Shown here piece after piece: positions 1 to 8,500 of a stretch of DNA of 64,000 nt. A model generated the notes under the pieces. It ran no database searches, was not told where the DNA came from, and saw nothing but the letters and a program-made list of their open reading frames with translations. The stretch spans positions 248,001 through 312,000 of the forward strand of contig NZ_JACGWT010000004.1 in assembly GCF_014137855.1 (NCBI RefSeq), written 5' to 3'. Both the position numbers and the translations under genes were made by a program. This DNA is from Microlunatus kandeliicorticis (GTDB lineage Bacteria; Actinomycetota; Actinomycetes; Propionibacteriales; Propionibacteriaceae). Numbering within the stretch: position 1 is the first letter of the stretch; every line of letters begins with the position of its first letter.

Positions 1-354
1 CTGCTCTTCATCGCCGCGCTGCGGAACATCCCGCGCTCCTATCTCGAGGCGGCCTCGATCGACGGTGCCACCGGCTGGCAGCGGTTCCGCTGGATCACCT
101 GGCCGCTGCTGGCCCCGACCACCTTCCTGGTGGTGCTGCTCACCACCATCGGCTCGATGAAGGAGTTCGCGATGATCCAGGCGCTCAACGGCGGCGGACC
201 GGGGACCAGCAACATGCTCCTGGTCCAGTACATCTACCGGACCGGCTTCGAGCGGGCCAAGATCGGCTACGCCAGCGCCGCCTCCTTCGTGCTGATGATC
301 ATCCTGCTGGTGATCGCCCTGGTGCAGAAGCGCTTCGACAAGGCCGAGTCGTGA
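1..354 (+). CDS. Carbohydrate ABC transporter permease, first subunit (partial, 5' end outside window)
   Basis: C-terminal 117 residues of an inner-membrane permease (MalF/UgpA type). The cytoplasmic EAA loop that docks the ATPase reads EAASIDGATGWQRF and is followed by two hydrophobic segments. The MQALNGGGPGTSN-like stretch (here IQALNGGGPGTSN) after it is typical of the sugar-permease 1 group. The stop codon overlaps the GTG start of the next permease (GTGA), so the two are translationally coupled. The substrate cannot be read from the sequence. The solute-binding gene presumably lies upstream of the window. Confidence 0.93.
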   Translation: MLFIAALRNIPRSYLEAASIDGATGWQRFRWITWPLLAPTTFLVVLLTTIGSMKEFAMIQALNGGGPGTSNMLLVQYIYRTGFERAKIGYASAASFVLMIILLVIALVQKRFDKAES

Positions 355-1289
355 CCGCGATCGAGACCGGTGCGGCGGCGGTACCGGCCGCCGACGTCGC
401 CACCGCCACGGTCCGGGACGCCACCAGCTCCGCGCGGACACCGCGGCCGCGCCGGCGCCGGCCCGAGGCGTCGCGACTGTCGCGGGTGATCCCCACCAGC
501 GCGCTGCTCTGGCTGCTGGTGGTGGTCTACGCCTTCCCGGTGCTCTGGTTCGTGCTCAGCTCGTTCAAGCCGGGCAGCGAGCTGTTCAGCCTGCCGCTGC
601 ACCTGCTGCCGCAGGAGTGGTCGTTCGCGGGCTACCAGAAGGCGTGGAGCCGGTTCGACTTCTGGCGCTACTTCCTCAACACCGGGCTGGTCGCGGTGAT
701 CACCACCGCGCTGGCCATCCTGGTCAGCGCGGCCACCGGCTACGCCCTGGCCAAGTTCCGCGCCCGCTGGCTCAGCGCGTTCTTCCTCTGCATCCTGGCC
801 ACCACCATGCTGCCCACCGAGGTGATCCTGCCCTCGACGTTCGTGGTCATCCGCGACCTCGGCCTCTACAACCAGCTGGCCGGGGTGATCGTCCCGTCGG
901 TGATCACCGCGACCGGGATCTTCATGTTCCGGCAGTACTTCCGCACCGTCCCCGACGAGCTGCTCGACGCGGCCCGGATCGACGGCGCCGGCGAGTTCAG
1001 CATCTTCTTCCGGATCATGCTCCCGGTGGCCAAGCCGATCGTCTTCACGCTGGCGATCTTCAGCTTCCAGTGGCGCTGGAACGACTACATCTGGCCGCTG
1101 ATCGTGCTCAACGATCAGAAGAACTACACCCTCCAGGTGGCGCTGCGGAGCATCGTGGGCGCCGACAACATCGACTGGTCGGTGCTGCTGTCGGCCTCGG
1201 TGATCTCGCTGATCCCGATGGTGGTGCTGTTCCTGATCTTCCAGCGGTTCATCATGAACGCGGACATCAACTCCGGACTCAAGGACTGA
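351..1289 (+). CDS. Carbohydrate ABC transporter permease, second subunit
   Basis: A 312-residue MalG/UgpE-type inner-membrane permease. The first 45 residues are Ala/Pro/Arg-rich and cytoplasmic. Six hydrophobic segments follow, starting with ALLWLLVVVYAFPVLWFVLS. The EAA loop DAARIDGAGEFSIF lies near residue 204, the place where the ATP-binding subunit docks. The C-terminus (FQRFIMNADINSGLKD) is typical of this family. It pairs with the preceding permease through a GTGA overlap. No ATPase gene follows, so a shared MsiK/UgpC-type ATPase encoded elsewhere is likely (inference). Confidence 0.95.
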   Translation: MTAIETGAAAVPAADVATATVRDATSSARTPRPRRRRPEASRLSRVIPTSALLWLLVVVYAFPVLWFVLSSFKPGSELFSLPLHLLPQEWSFAGYQKAWSRFDFWRYFLNTGLVAVITTALAILVSAATGYALAKFRARWLSAFFLCILATTMLPTEVILPSTFVVIRDLGLYNQLAGVIVPSVITATGIFMFRQYFRTVPDELLDAARIDGAGEFSIFFRIMLPVAKPIVFTLAIFSFQWRWNDYIWPLIVLNDQKNYTLQVALRSIVGADNIDWSVLLSASVISLIPMVVLFLIFQRFIMNADINSGLKD

Positions 1290-1293
1290 TCGC

Positions 1294-3078
1294 GTGGGCG
1301 TCTTCGCCGACCAGCTCGTCCGGCGGGCCGACGACCGGCTCGCTGCGCTGATCGACCGGCTGGCCGACGCCACCGGCGGCCACCGGGTGGTGATGGCCGA
1401 GATCCGCGAGGCGGTCTGCGGCTTCGTCGACCCGCGGTCGCGGTTCCGCGACGATCCCGCGGCCGAGGACGCCGCGGTCCGCCGGCTGCCGGTGCTGGCC
1501 GGACTGCAGGACGACGACGGGCTGTTCACCAGCAGCGGCAACGTGTCCTCGCCGCCGGACTCGGCGTTCAGCCTCAACGACGCCGGGCAGGTGGCGCTGC
1601 TGCTGGTCCGGCGCGGACAGCTGGCCCCGGTGGCCGCGGCGCTCGGCGCGGTGCTCGACCGCGCCACGCCTGCCCTGGTGACCGGTGGTGTCCACACCCC
1701 CAACCACCGCTGGGAGATCTCGGCGGCGCTGGCCCGGATCGACGCGCTCCGCCCCGACCCGGCCGTCCGGGCGCGGATCGAGCAGTGGCTGGCCGAGGGC
1801 GTCGACATCGACGGCGACGGCATCTACTCCGAGCGCAGCGCCAACTACGCCGCGTACGTCAGCAACCCCTCGCTGCTGGTGCTCGCCGACCTGCTGGACC
1901 GGCCGCGACTGGCCGAGCTGGTGCACCGCAACCTGCACGCCCAGGCCGACCTGACCGACCACACCGGGCTGGTGGAGACGGTGTTCTCGCGGCGGCAGGA
2001 CCAGAAGATGCTCGACCACCGCCACGACCACGACGGGTTCGCCGGTGGCCCGTTCCTGCCGCAGTACCACCGGTTCGCGCTCGCCGGCTGCCACGACTGC
2101 GCCCGCTCTGTCGACCGGCTGGTGGGCCACGAGCTGCGGACCGGGGGCAGCACCCTCGACCCCACCACGCTGCTGCTCGACCAGCTCGAGGGCACCCTGC
2201 CGGAGGACCCGACGCAGCGCTCGTCGACCCCGGCGGGGACCACGCTGACCGCCCGGACCTTCGGCGGGACCGGCCTCGCGGTGGCCCGGACCGTCGACAG
2301 CCAGCTCACCGTCAACGCCGGGTCGGACGTCGCCCGGGCGGGGCGGATCGGCTCCGGGCTCGCGGCCAACCCGACCCTGCTGCGCTGGCGGACCGGTGAC
2401 GTCTGCCTCAACTCGGTGCGGATCTCGCGGGACGCCTTCGGGTTCGGGCCGTTCCGCGCCGACCTGCTCGAGGACCTCGGTGACGGCTTCGGCCCCGGGG
2501 ACCCCGACGGGTCCGGCCGGGCCGAGCCGGGAACGAGCGCCGGGGAGCACCGCTGGCGGCTGACCGAGGAGCTGACCGCGGCCTACTACCAACCACTGTC
2601 CGCCGACCGGCGTCGTGACTCGGGTCGCTACGACCTCGGTTTCGACGGCCGGTTCTCGGCGTCGATGTCCTTTGCCGAGCGGGAGACGGACCGGCTGGGC
2701 TTCCGCACCACGCTGACCGTGGGGGCCGCGTCCGCTCGGGTCTGGCTCGGCGCCGTGTTCGACGGTCCCGCGGTCGCGCAGTGCGTCGAGTTCGGCTTCT
2801 CCCCCGGCGGCCGGGTCGACGGGGCCGAGCAGCTCGACGAGGACCGGTGGCGGATCGGCACGGGTCCGGTGACCTACACCCGGGGCGCCACGACGGTCGA
2901 GATCATCGCGGCCGGTCCGGCGGTCCGGTCCGGCCGCGGGACCGAGGGGGTCTTCTACGAGCCCGGCGAGGCCTACGGCTTCCTCGGCGGCACCGACGCG
3001 GTCGGCGGTCCGCGGCTCTACCTGCCGCTGAGCTCGCCCGGGCTGGTCGGGGTGGTGATCACCAGCCGCCCGGCTTGA
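1294..3078 (+). CDS. Putative carbohydrate-active protein of unknown specificity, linked to the sugar transporter
   Basis: A 594-residue protein starting at a GTG four bases after the permease stop. I do not recognise a named family. There is no signal peptide or membrane segment, so it should be cytosolic. The first half looks helical and repetitive, with NYAAYVSNPS, HDHDGF and FLPQYHRFAL, in the style of alpha/alpha-toroid sugar enzymes. The second half, from about residue 330, is rich in beta-forming segments. That two-part plan resembles heparinase II/III-like or other polysaccharide lyase and hydrolase proteins, but no catalytic set can be assigned. Its position behind two sugar permeases suggests that it processes the imported saccharide (inference). 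Confidence 0.7.
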   Translation: MGVFADQLVRRADDRLAALIDRLADATGGHRVVMAEIREAVCGFVDPRSRFRDDPAAEDAAVRRLPVLAGLQDDDGLFTSSGNVSSPPDSAFSLNDAGQVALLLVRRGQLAPVAAALGAVLDRATPALVTGGVHTPNHRWEISAALARIDALRPDPAVRARIEQWLAEGVDIDGDGIYSERSANYAAYVSNPSLLVLADLLDRPRLAELVHRNLHAQADLTDHTGLVETVFSRRQDQKMLDHRHDHDGFAGGPFLPQYHRFALAGCHDCARSVDRLVGHELRTGGSTLDPTTLLLDQLEGTLPEDPTQRSSTPAGTTLTARTFGGTGLAVARTVDSQLTVNAGSDVARAGRIGSGLAANPTLLRWRTGDVCLNSVRISRDAFGFGPFRADLLEDLGDGFGPGDPDGSGRAEPGTSAGEHRWRLTEELTAAYYQPLSADRRRDSGRYDLGFDGRFSASMSFAERETDRLGFRTTLTVGAASARVWLGAVFDGPAVAQCVEFGFSPGGRVDGAEQLDEDRWRIGTGPVTYTRGATTVEIIAAGPAVRSGRGTEGVFYEPGEAYGFLGGTDAVGGPRLYLPLSSPGLVGVVITSRPA

Positions 3079-3089
3079 CCGAGCGGCCT

Positions 3090-3105
3090 GATCCCCCGTG
3101 GGATC
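3090..3105. terminator. Short hairpin between convergent genes
   Basis: GATCCC and GGGATC form a 6-bp stem with a CCGT loop in the 39-bp gap between the convergent carbohydrate gene and rpe. It is short and has no U-tract, so a terminator role is only suggested by its position. Confidence 0.35.
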
Positions 3106-3117
3106 GCCCGGACCGGA

Positions 3118-3780
3118 TCAGCGACGGACCCCGTCGGCGGCGGTGCGCAGCGCGGTGACCATCGCGTCCGGGTCGTCGGCGCTGAACACCGAGGAGCCGG
3201 CGACGAACGAGTCGGCCCCGGCCCCGGCGGCCCGCTCGATGGTCTCGGTGCTGATCCCGCCGTCGACCTGGAGCCAGATGTCGGCCTCGGTCCGGCCGAT
3301 CAGCGCGCGGGTGCGTTCGATCTTGGGCAGCGTCAGGTCGAGGAACTTCTGGCCACCGAAGCCGGGCTCGACGGTCATGATCAACACCATGTCGATCTCG
3401 GGCAGCAGGTCGGCGTAGGGCTCGATCGGGGTGGCCGGCTTGAGGGCCAGCCCGACCCGGGCGTCGCGGGCGCGGAGCTCGCGCGCCAGCCGCACCGGGG
3501 CCTTGGCCGCCTCGGCGTGGAAGGTGACCGACTCGGCCCCGGCCTCGGCGAACCCCGGCGCCCAGACGTCGGGGTCCTCGATCATCAGGTGGATGTCGAG
3601 GAACTTGTCAGTGGCCCGGCGGATCGACTGCACCACCGGCAGCCCGAGGGTCAGGTTGGGCACGAAGTGGTTGTCCATCACGTCGACGTGCACCGCGTCC
3701 GCGCCGGGGATCGCCTCGATGTCGCGCTGCAGGTTGGCGAAGTCGGCGGACAGGATGCTCGGCATGATCCGGTTCGGCAC
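3118..3780 (-). CDS. rpe: Ribulose-phosphate 3-epimerase
   Basis: A 220-residue TIM-barrel enzyme that interconverts D-ribulose 5-phosphate and D-xylulose 5-phosphate in the pentose phosphate pathway. It starts with the family signature [11 protein letters not shown]. The metal and catalytic residues are visible: H31 and D33 in [10 protein letters not shown]64 in DIHLM, and D173 in VDGGIS. The phosphate-binding EPGFGGQKF and the VAGSSVF segment near the end are present. Length is normal. The GTG start is used; the ATG at codon 6 would leave only PSILSADF after the Met. It lies downstream of rsmB on the same strand, a usual actinobacterial order. Confidence 0.97.
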   Translation of the reverse strand: MPNRIMPSILSADFANLQRDIEAIPGADAVHVDVMDNHFVPNLTLGLPVVQSIRRATDKFLDIHLMIEDPDVWAPGFAEAGAESVTFHAEAAKAPVRLARELRARDARVGLALKPATPIEPYADLLPEIDMVLIMTVEPGFGGQKFLDLTLPKIERTRALIGRTEADIWLQVDGGISTETIERAAGAGADSFVAGSSVFSADDPDAMVTALRTAADGVRR

Positions 3781-3830
3781 GGCGCCAATCTAGTGGGCCG
3801 CGTCCTGCCGCCGGCCGGGACGCTCGGTCG

Positions 3831-5216
3831 TCAGGCCCGGCGGAGCAGGGCGACGAACATCGCGTCGGTGCCGTGCCGGTGCGGCCAGAGCTGGAGCTGG
3901 TCGCCGTCCTCGGCGCGGGTGCCGTCGAGCTCGGGCAGCAGCGGGGCGACCTCGATCGCCGTCAGGTCGGAGTGCCGGGTCAGCCCGGCCGCGACCACCT
4001 CGACGGTCTCGGCGCGGTGCGGCGAACAGGTGACGTAGGCGAGCACCCCGCCCGGGGCGAGCGCCTCGACCGCGGCGTCGAACAGCGCGTGCTGGAGCGG
4101 GACCAGCGTCTCGAGGTCGTCCGGACGACGGCGCCAGCGCGACTCGGGGCGACGTCGCAGCGCCCCCAGCCCGGTGCAGGGGACGTCGGCCAGCACCCGG
4201 GCGAACGACCGGGGCCGCCAGGCCGGGGCGGTGCCGTCGGCGATCAGCACTGCCGGCCGGACCGCCGCCCGTGTGGTGTCGGTGCGGTAGCCCGCCAGGG
4301 CACGGGCCACCAGCGCCGCCCGGTGCGGTGAGATCTCGGCGGCGACCAGCCGCTCGTCGGCCCCGGCGGACAGCCCGGCCAGCAGCGCGCTCTTGCCGCC
4401 CGGGCCCGCGCAGGCGTCGAGCCACGGCCCGGCCGGGGCGTCGACCCGGGCCAGCGCCAGCGCGGCCAGCTGTGACCCCTCGTCCTGGACGCCGGCCCGA
4501 CCCTCGCGGACCGCGGCCAGATCGTCGGGTCGGCCGTCCCAGCCGGCGGCGTACGGCGACCACCGGCCGGGGCTCGCGCCGGCCGCGGTCAGCTCGGCGA
4601 CCTCGGCGAGCCCGGGGCGGACGGCCAGGGCGACCCGGGGCGCGACGTTGTCGGCCGCCAGCAGCGCGTCGAGCTCGTCGGTCCGTCCCTGCCCGGTCAG
4701 CCGGTCACCCAGCGCCTCGACGATCCACCGCGGGTGCGCGGTCCGCAGCGCCCGGGCGTCCGCCGGGTCGAGGCCGGTGGTGACGACGTCCAGCCAGCCG
4801 TCGAGGTCGCGGGCGGCCACCTTGCGCAGCACCGCGTTGACCAGCCCGGTGACCCGCGGCCCGACGGTGCCTGCGGCCAGGTCGACGGTGGCGGCCACCG
4901 CGGCGTGGCTGGGCACCCGCATGGCCAGCAGCTGGTGGGTGCCGAGCCGGAGCAGGTCGAGCACCGCCGGTTGCAGGCTCCCGGTGGGCCGACCGGCGGC
5001 CGCGGTGATCACTGCGTCGTAGGTGCCCTCGGCCCGGCAGGTGCCGGCCAGCAGCTCGGTGGCGAAGGCGGCGTCACGCCCGGTCAGCCGGTGCCGGCCG
5101 AGCTGCTGGGCCAGCGCGAGGTTGGCGTAGGCGTCGTCGGCGTGCACAGCGCGGAGCGTGTCGAACGCCGCGCGCCGGGCCGGGTCCGGACGTCGCCGGC
5201 GGCGGTCCGGGCTCAC
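3831..5216 (-). CDS. rsmB: 16S rRNA (cytosine-967 C5)-methyltransferase RsmB
   Basis: A 461-residue rRNA methyltransferase with an N-terminal NusB-like RNA-binding domain (about residues 10-145) and a C-terminal SAM-dependent Rossmann domain. Motif I is DACAGPGGKS near residue 265. The Pro-Cys motif IV is DVPCTGLGALRRRPE near 344, and the second catalytic cysteine is in VTCSPHRAET near 393. The start is taken as the GTG that overlaps the fmt stop (GTGA). The reading frame is open further upstream, but those codons are antisense-like Arg/Pro-rich sequence inside fmt. Confidence 0.95.
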   Translation of the reverse strand: MSPDRRRRRPDPARRAAFDTLRAVHADDAYANLALAQQLGRHRLTGRDAAFATELLAGTCRAEGTYDAVITAAAGRPTGSLQPAVLDLLRLGTHQLLAMRVPSHAAVAATVDLAAGTVGPRVTGLVNAVLRKVAARDLDGWLDVVTTGLDPADARALRTAHPRWIVEALGDRLTGQGRTDELDALLAADNVAPRVALAVRPGLAEVAELTAAGASPGRWSPYAAGWDGRPDDLAAVREGRAGVQDEGSQLAALALARVDAPAGPWLDACAGPGGKSALLAGLSAGADERLVAAEISPHRAALVARALAGYRTDTTRAAVRPAVLIADGTAPAWRPRSFARVLADVPCTGLGALRRRPESRWRRRPDDLETLVPLQHALFDAAVEALAPGGVLAYVTCSPHRAETVEVVAAGLTRHSDLTAIEVAPLLPELDGTRAEDGDQLQLWPHRHGTDAMFVALLRRA

Positions 5217-6139
5217 GCGCCGAGGACGAGCTGCTCGGTCTGGACGCCGCGGGCCCAGTCGACGGCCGGCATCGCCCGCTTGCCGGGCGGCTGGACGGTG
5301 ACCAGCTCGAGACTGCCGTCGCCGGTGCCGACCCGGACGCTCTTCCGGGTGACCGCCAGCGCCCCGGGGGTCAGCCCGCCGTTCTGGCTGATCGGCCGGG
5401 CCGCGCCGATCTTGAACCGCTGGCCGCGCAGCGTCGTCCACGCCCCGGGCGCGGGGGTGCAGGCCCGGATCTGCCGGTCGAGCTCGGCCGCCGAACGCTG
5501 CCAGTCGAGCCGGCCGTCCTCGGGGATCAGCTTGGGCGCCAGGCTGATCCCCTCGGCGGGCTGCGGACGCGCGGTCAGCGTCCCGTCCTCGATGCCGTCG
5601 AGGGTGGCGACCAGCAGCTCGGCACCGCGGACGGCCAGCCGGTCGAGCAGGGCGCCGGCACTGTCCTCGGGTCCGATCGCCTCGGTCAGCTCCGCATACA
5701 CCGGGCCGGCGTCGAGCTCGGGGACCAGCGCGAACGTCGTCGCGCCGGTCACCGGGTCCCCGGCCCAGACCGCCCGCTGCACCGGGGCGGCGCCGCGCCA
5801 GGCCGGCAACCGGGAGAAGTGCAGGTTGACCCAGCCGTGCCGCGGGACCGCGATCAGCGAGGCCGGGATGAGGGCACCGTAGGCGACGATCGGGACGCAG
5901 TCGGGCGCCAGTGCCGTCAGGCGGTCGGCGAAGTCCGGCTCACGCACCCGGGCCGGGCGTAGCACCTCGAGACCGGCGGCCAGCGCCGCCTCGGCGACCG
6001 GGCTCGGACGCAGGGTGCGGCCCCGTCCGACCGGCGCGTCGGGGCGGGTGACCACGGCGAGCACCCGGTGTCGCGAGGCGAGCAGCGCCTCCAGCGACGG
6101 CAGCGCGGTCTCGGGCGTTCCGGCGAAGACCACGTCCAC
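5213..6139 (-). CDS. fmt: Methionyl-tRNA formyltransferase
   Basis: A 308-residue enzyme that formylates initiator Met-tRNA with 10-formyl-tetrahydrofolate. It begins with the family pattern VVFAGTPETALPSLEALL. The catalytic Asn and His lie in NLHFSRLPAWRGAAPVQ, with Phe in place of the common Pro after His, as is usual in actinobacteria. The Asp is in ELDAGPVY. The GTG just before VVFAGTP is preferred; an in-frame GTG 42 bases upstream would add MTVRRGRAPPRLLA, which is unlike the family. Neither start has a clear ribosome-binding site. It is coupled to rsmB by a 4-bp overlap. Confidence 0.95.
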   Translation of the reverse strand: MDVVFAGTPETALPSLEALLASRHRVLAVVTRPDAPVGRGRTLRPSPVAEAALAAGLEVLRPARVREPDFADRLTALAPDCVPIVAYGALIPASLIAVPRHGWVNLHFSRLPAWRGAAPVQRAVWAGDPVTGATTFALVPELDAGPVYAELTEAIGPEDSAGALLDRLAVRGAELLVATLDGIEDGTLTARPQPAEGISLAPKLIPEDGRLDWQRSAAELDRQIRACTPAPGAWTTLRGQRFKIGAARPISQNGGLTPGALAVTRKSVRVGTGDGSLELVTVQPPGKRAMPAVDWARGVQTEQLVLGA

Positions 6140-6190
6140 GGCGAGGAGTCTAGGAGGAGCCCGCCCCCGTCGAACGGTCACGCCGGCCGG

Positions 6191-8416
6191 TCAGCCGAAG
6201 GCGGCCGGGTCGACCTGGACCCGCAGCGCGCCCTCCGCCTTCTTGGCGCTCCGGGTGGCCGCCACCGCCTTGACCGCGGCGACCAGGCGCGCGCCGTCGC
6301 CCAGCGGGGCGCGGAGGGTGAGCCGGTGGACGCCCTCGGCAGGACCGGGCGCACCGGGGACCGCGGGAACCGGGTCGGAGGGGCCCAGCTCGGTCGGTCC
6401 GAGCAGCTCGGTGGTGGCGGGCAGCCCGCTCGGACCACCGGGGTCGAGGGTCTGGCCGCCGGTGAGGTCGTCGACGACGCTCTGCAGGGCGGCCCGCGCG
6501 CCGTCGACGGCGACCAGCTTGACCGCCGGCGGGAACCGGGCCTCGGCGCGGTCGGCGAGCTCGCGGGCGGCGAACCCGGCCGGGTCGAGCCGGAGCAGGG
6601 CCTGCAGGGCGCGGGCCTCGGGGGCCCCGACGGCGATCACCGTGCCGCCGGCGGCGCCCGGCCGGACTAGCGCGGTGGCGTTGAGCCAGCGGCGGACGGC
6701 CTCCTCGGCGGCGCGTAGGTCGGTCCGCAGCAGCGGCAGCGCGGCGTCGAGCAGGACCGCCGCGGCGTACCCGGTGGTGGCGGCGGGTTCGGCACCCGGG
6801 GTGGCGATGACCAGCGCCGGGCGGTCGTCGACGGCGTCGAGCACGCGTCCGCCGGCCGACTGCCGGACCGGGACCGACGGGAAGGCGCGTCCGAGCTCCT
6901 CGGCGGTCCGGGTCGACCCGACCACCGGGGCGCGCCAGCGCTGGGAGCCGCAGACCTCGCAGGTCCAGTCGGGCAGCAGCCGCCCGCACCACCGGCAGCT
7001 GAGCAGGGCTCCCCCGGCCGGGTCGGCCGACGAGCGGTCCGCGCGCGTCGGGCCGTGGCAGTGCGGGCAGCGGACCGGTGAGCGGCAGTCCTGGCAGGCC
7101 AGCGCGAGCAGGTAGCCGGTGCGCGGCACCTGGACGAGCACCGGCCCGGCCGCCAGCCCGTCCCGGATGACCGTGAAGACGTCGTGGGGCAGCCGGGCGA
7201 CCCGGGCGGCCGGGTCGCGGGCCGGCGCGTGCTCGGCGTCGGCGGCGATCCGCATCCGCGGACCGCCGCGGCGGGCGTCGGCACGGTCGGCCACCAGCGG
7301 ACGGCACCAGCCGGTGGCGACCAGCCGCTCGACCTCGCAACTGCGCGCGTACCCGGCGAAGATCGCCGCGGCGTGCTGCTGGGCGGCCCGCAGCGCGAGC
7401 ACCTCACGGACGTGCGGATAGGGCGCCCGCGGTTCGGCCAGCAGGTCGTCACCGTCGTCCCAGACCGCGACCAGGCCGAGGTCGCGGACCGGCGCGAACG
7501 CGGCCGCCCGGGTGCCGATCACCACCGCGACGTCGCCGCGCAACGCGGCCAGGAACGCCCGGTAGCGCGCGGCGGGACCGAGGTCCGCGGTCAGGGTGAC
7601 GAACCGGTCGGCCCCGAGGACCGCGGTGCAGGCCTCCGCCAGCCGGTGCAGGTCCCGCTGGTCGGGGACGACGAGGACGCTTCCGCGGCCGCCGGCTGCC
7701 GTCGCCGCGGCGGCGGTCGCGAAGCCGAGAGCCCAGTCGCCGGGCTCGCCGGCCGCCGGGACCGGTTGCCAGGCCGCCCGGGGCCGGTCGCCACGGGCCA
7801 GGGCGTCGAGCAGCGCCGCACCGGTCGGGTAGTGCGCGAACGGTCCGGGCGCCGGACGGGACGGCTCGCCCGGAACCGCTGCCGCCGACGCGTCGCGGTC
7901 CGGATCCTCGGCCGCCGGCTCCCCCGGCATCGGTGCGCGGCGGGCCGCCTTCTCGGTGGCGGCGTGCCGCGGCGGGACCGCCAGCCGGACGACGTCGGCG
8001 AAGCACCCGGCGTAGTGGTCGGCGACGCTGCGGACCAGCCGGGCGACCTCCGGCGTGAGCACCGGTTCGGGCGAGACGACCTTGTGCAGCAGCGCCAGCG
8101 AGCGCTCGCCCTCGGGCGCGTCCTTGCGGGCGAGCACGAAGCCGTCGCGGAGCCGGCCGGCGAAGCGGACCCGCACCCGGGCCCCCGGCACCGCCTGGGC
8201 GGCGAGATCGGCGGGCACCAGGTAGTCGAACGGCCGGTCGAGGTGGCTCAGCGAGACGTCGACCGCGACCTCGGCCACCGGGCGTTCGGCGGCCACGGCG
8301 GGGGCCGGCTGCTCGGTCTGCTCCCCGGGCGCGACGCGGCGCGCAGGCTGCTTCGGGCCGGACGCGTCGGCGACCACCCCGGGCAGCGCCTCGGTCGTCG
8401 CACGGGTCCCGGTCAC
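6191..8416 (-). CDS. priA: Primosomal protein N' (PriA), helicase-motif-deficient actinobacterial type
   Basis: A 741-residue replication-restart factor. The N-terminal 3'-DNA-binding domain reads VDVSLSHLDRPFDYLVP and VRVRFAGRLRDGFVL. The zinc-binding region carries eight cysteines in CQDCRSPVRCPHC and CRWCGRLLPDWTCEVC. No Walker A (GxGKT/S) is present where it is expected, and the DExH box is replaced by VWDDGDDLL, so ATP-driven unwinding is unlikely. This degenerate form is known from other actinobacteria. The GTG before TGTRATTEALPG is chosen; up to 15 more codons are open upstream. It shares the fmt-rsmB-rpe direction. Confidence 0.93.
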   Translation of the reverse strand: MTGTRATTEALPGVVADASGPKQPARRVAPGEQTEQPAPAVAAERPVAEVAVDVSLSHLDRPFDYLVPADLAAQAVPGARVRVRFAGRLRDGFVLARKDAPEGERSLALLHKVVSPEPVLTPEVARLVRSVADHYAGCFADVVRLAVPPRHAATEKAARRAPMPGEPAAEDPDRDASAAAVPGEPSRPAPGPFAHYPTGAALLDALARGDRPRAAWQPVPAAGEPGDWALGFATAAAATAAGGRGSVLVVPDQRDLHRLAEACTAVLGADRFVTLTADLGPAARYRAFLAALRGDVAVVIGTRAAAFAPVRDLGLVAVWDDGDDLLAEPRAPYPHVREVLALRAAQQHAAAIFAGYARSCEVERLVATGWCRPLVADRADARRGGPRMRIAADAEHAPARDPAARVARLPHDVFTVIRDGLAAGPVLVQVPRTGYLLALACQDCRSPVRCPHCHGPTRADRSSADPAGGALLSCRWCGRLLPDWTCEVCGSQRWRAPVVGSTRTAEELGRAFPSVPVRQSAGGRVLDAVDDRPALVIATPGAEPAATTGYAAAVLLDAALPLLRTDLRAAEEAVRRWLNATALVRPGAAGGTVIAVGAPEARALQALLRLDPAGFAARELADRAEARFPPAVKLVAVDGARAALQSVVDDLTGGQTLDPGGPSGLPATTELLGPTELGPSDPVPAVPGAPGPAEGVHRLTLRAPLGDGARLVAAVKAVAATRSAKKAEGALRVQVDPAAFG

Positions 8417-8428
8417 TGCTGCATGGTA

Positions 8429-8443
8429 GGGAACGCCACCCAC
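8429..8443 (+). promoter_or_regulatory. GGGAACGCCACCCAC motif in divergent gap
   Basis: This 15-bp word lies in the 84-bp gap between priA and the ThrE-like gene. It recurs exactly at 54978-54992, in another gap before a plus-strand gene. GGAAC followed after 15 nt by CGTC resembles an ECF-sigma promoter reading toward the exporter. This is inference only. Confidence 0.3.
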
Positions 8444-8500
8444 AGCGGCCGTCGCACGCAACCGTCGGGGTGCCGGTGCCGAACCCGGACGAGTGGCAGC

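Noticed and set aside
7184-8500. N-terminal 439-codon extension of the ThrE-like protein
   Set aside because: It is antisense to priA and has the composition of a shadow frame. The ATG at 8501 gives the family start.
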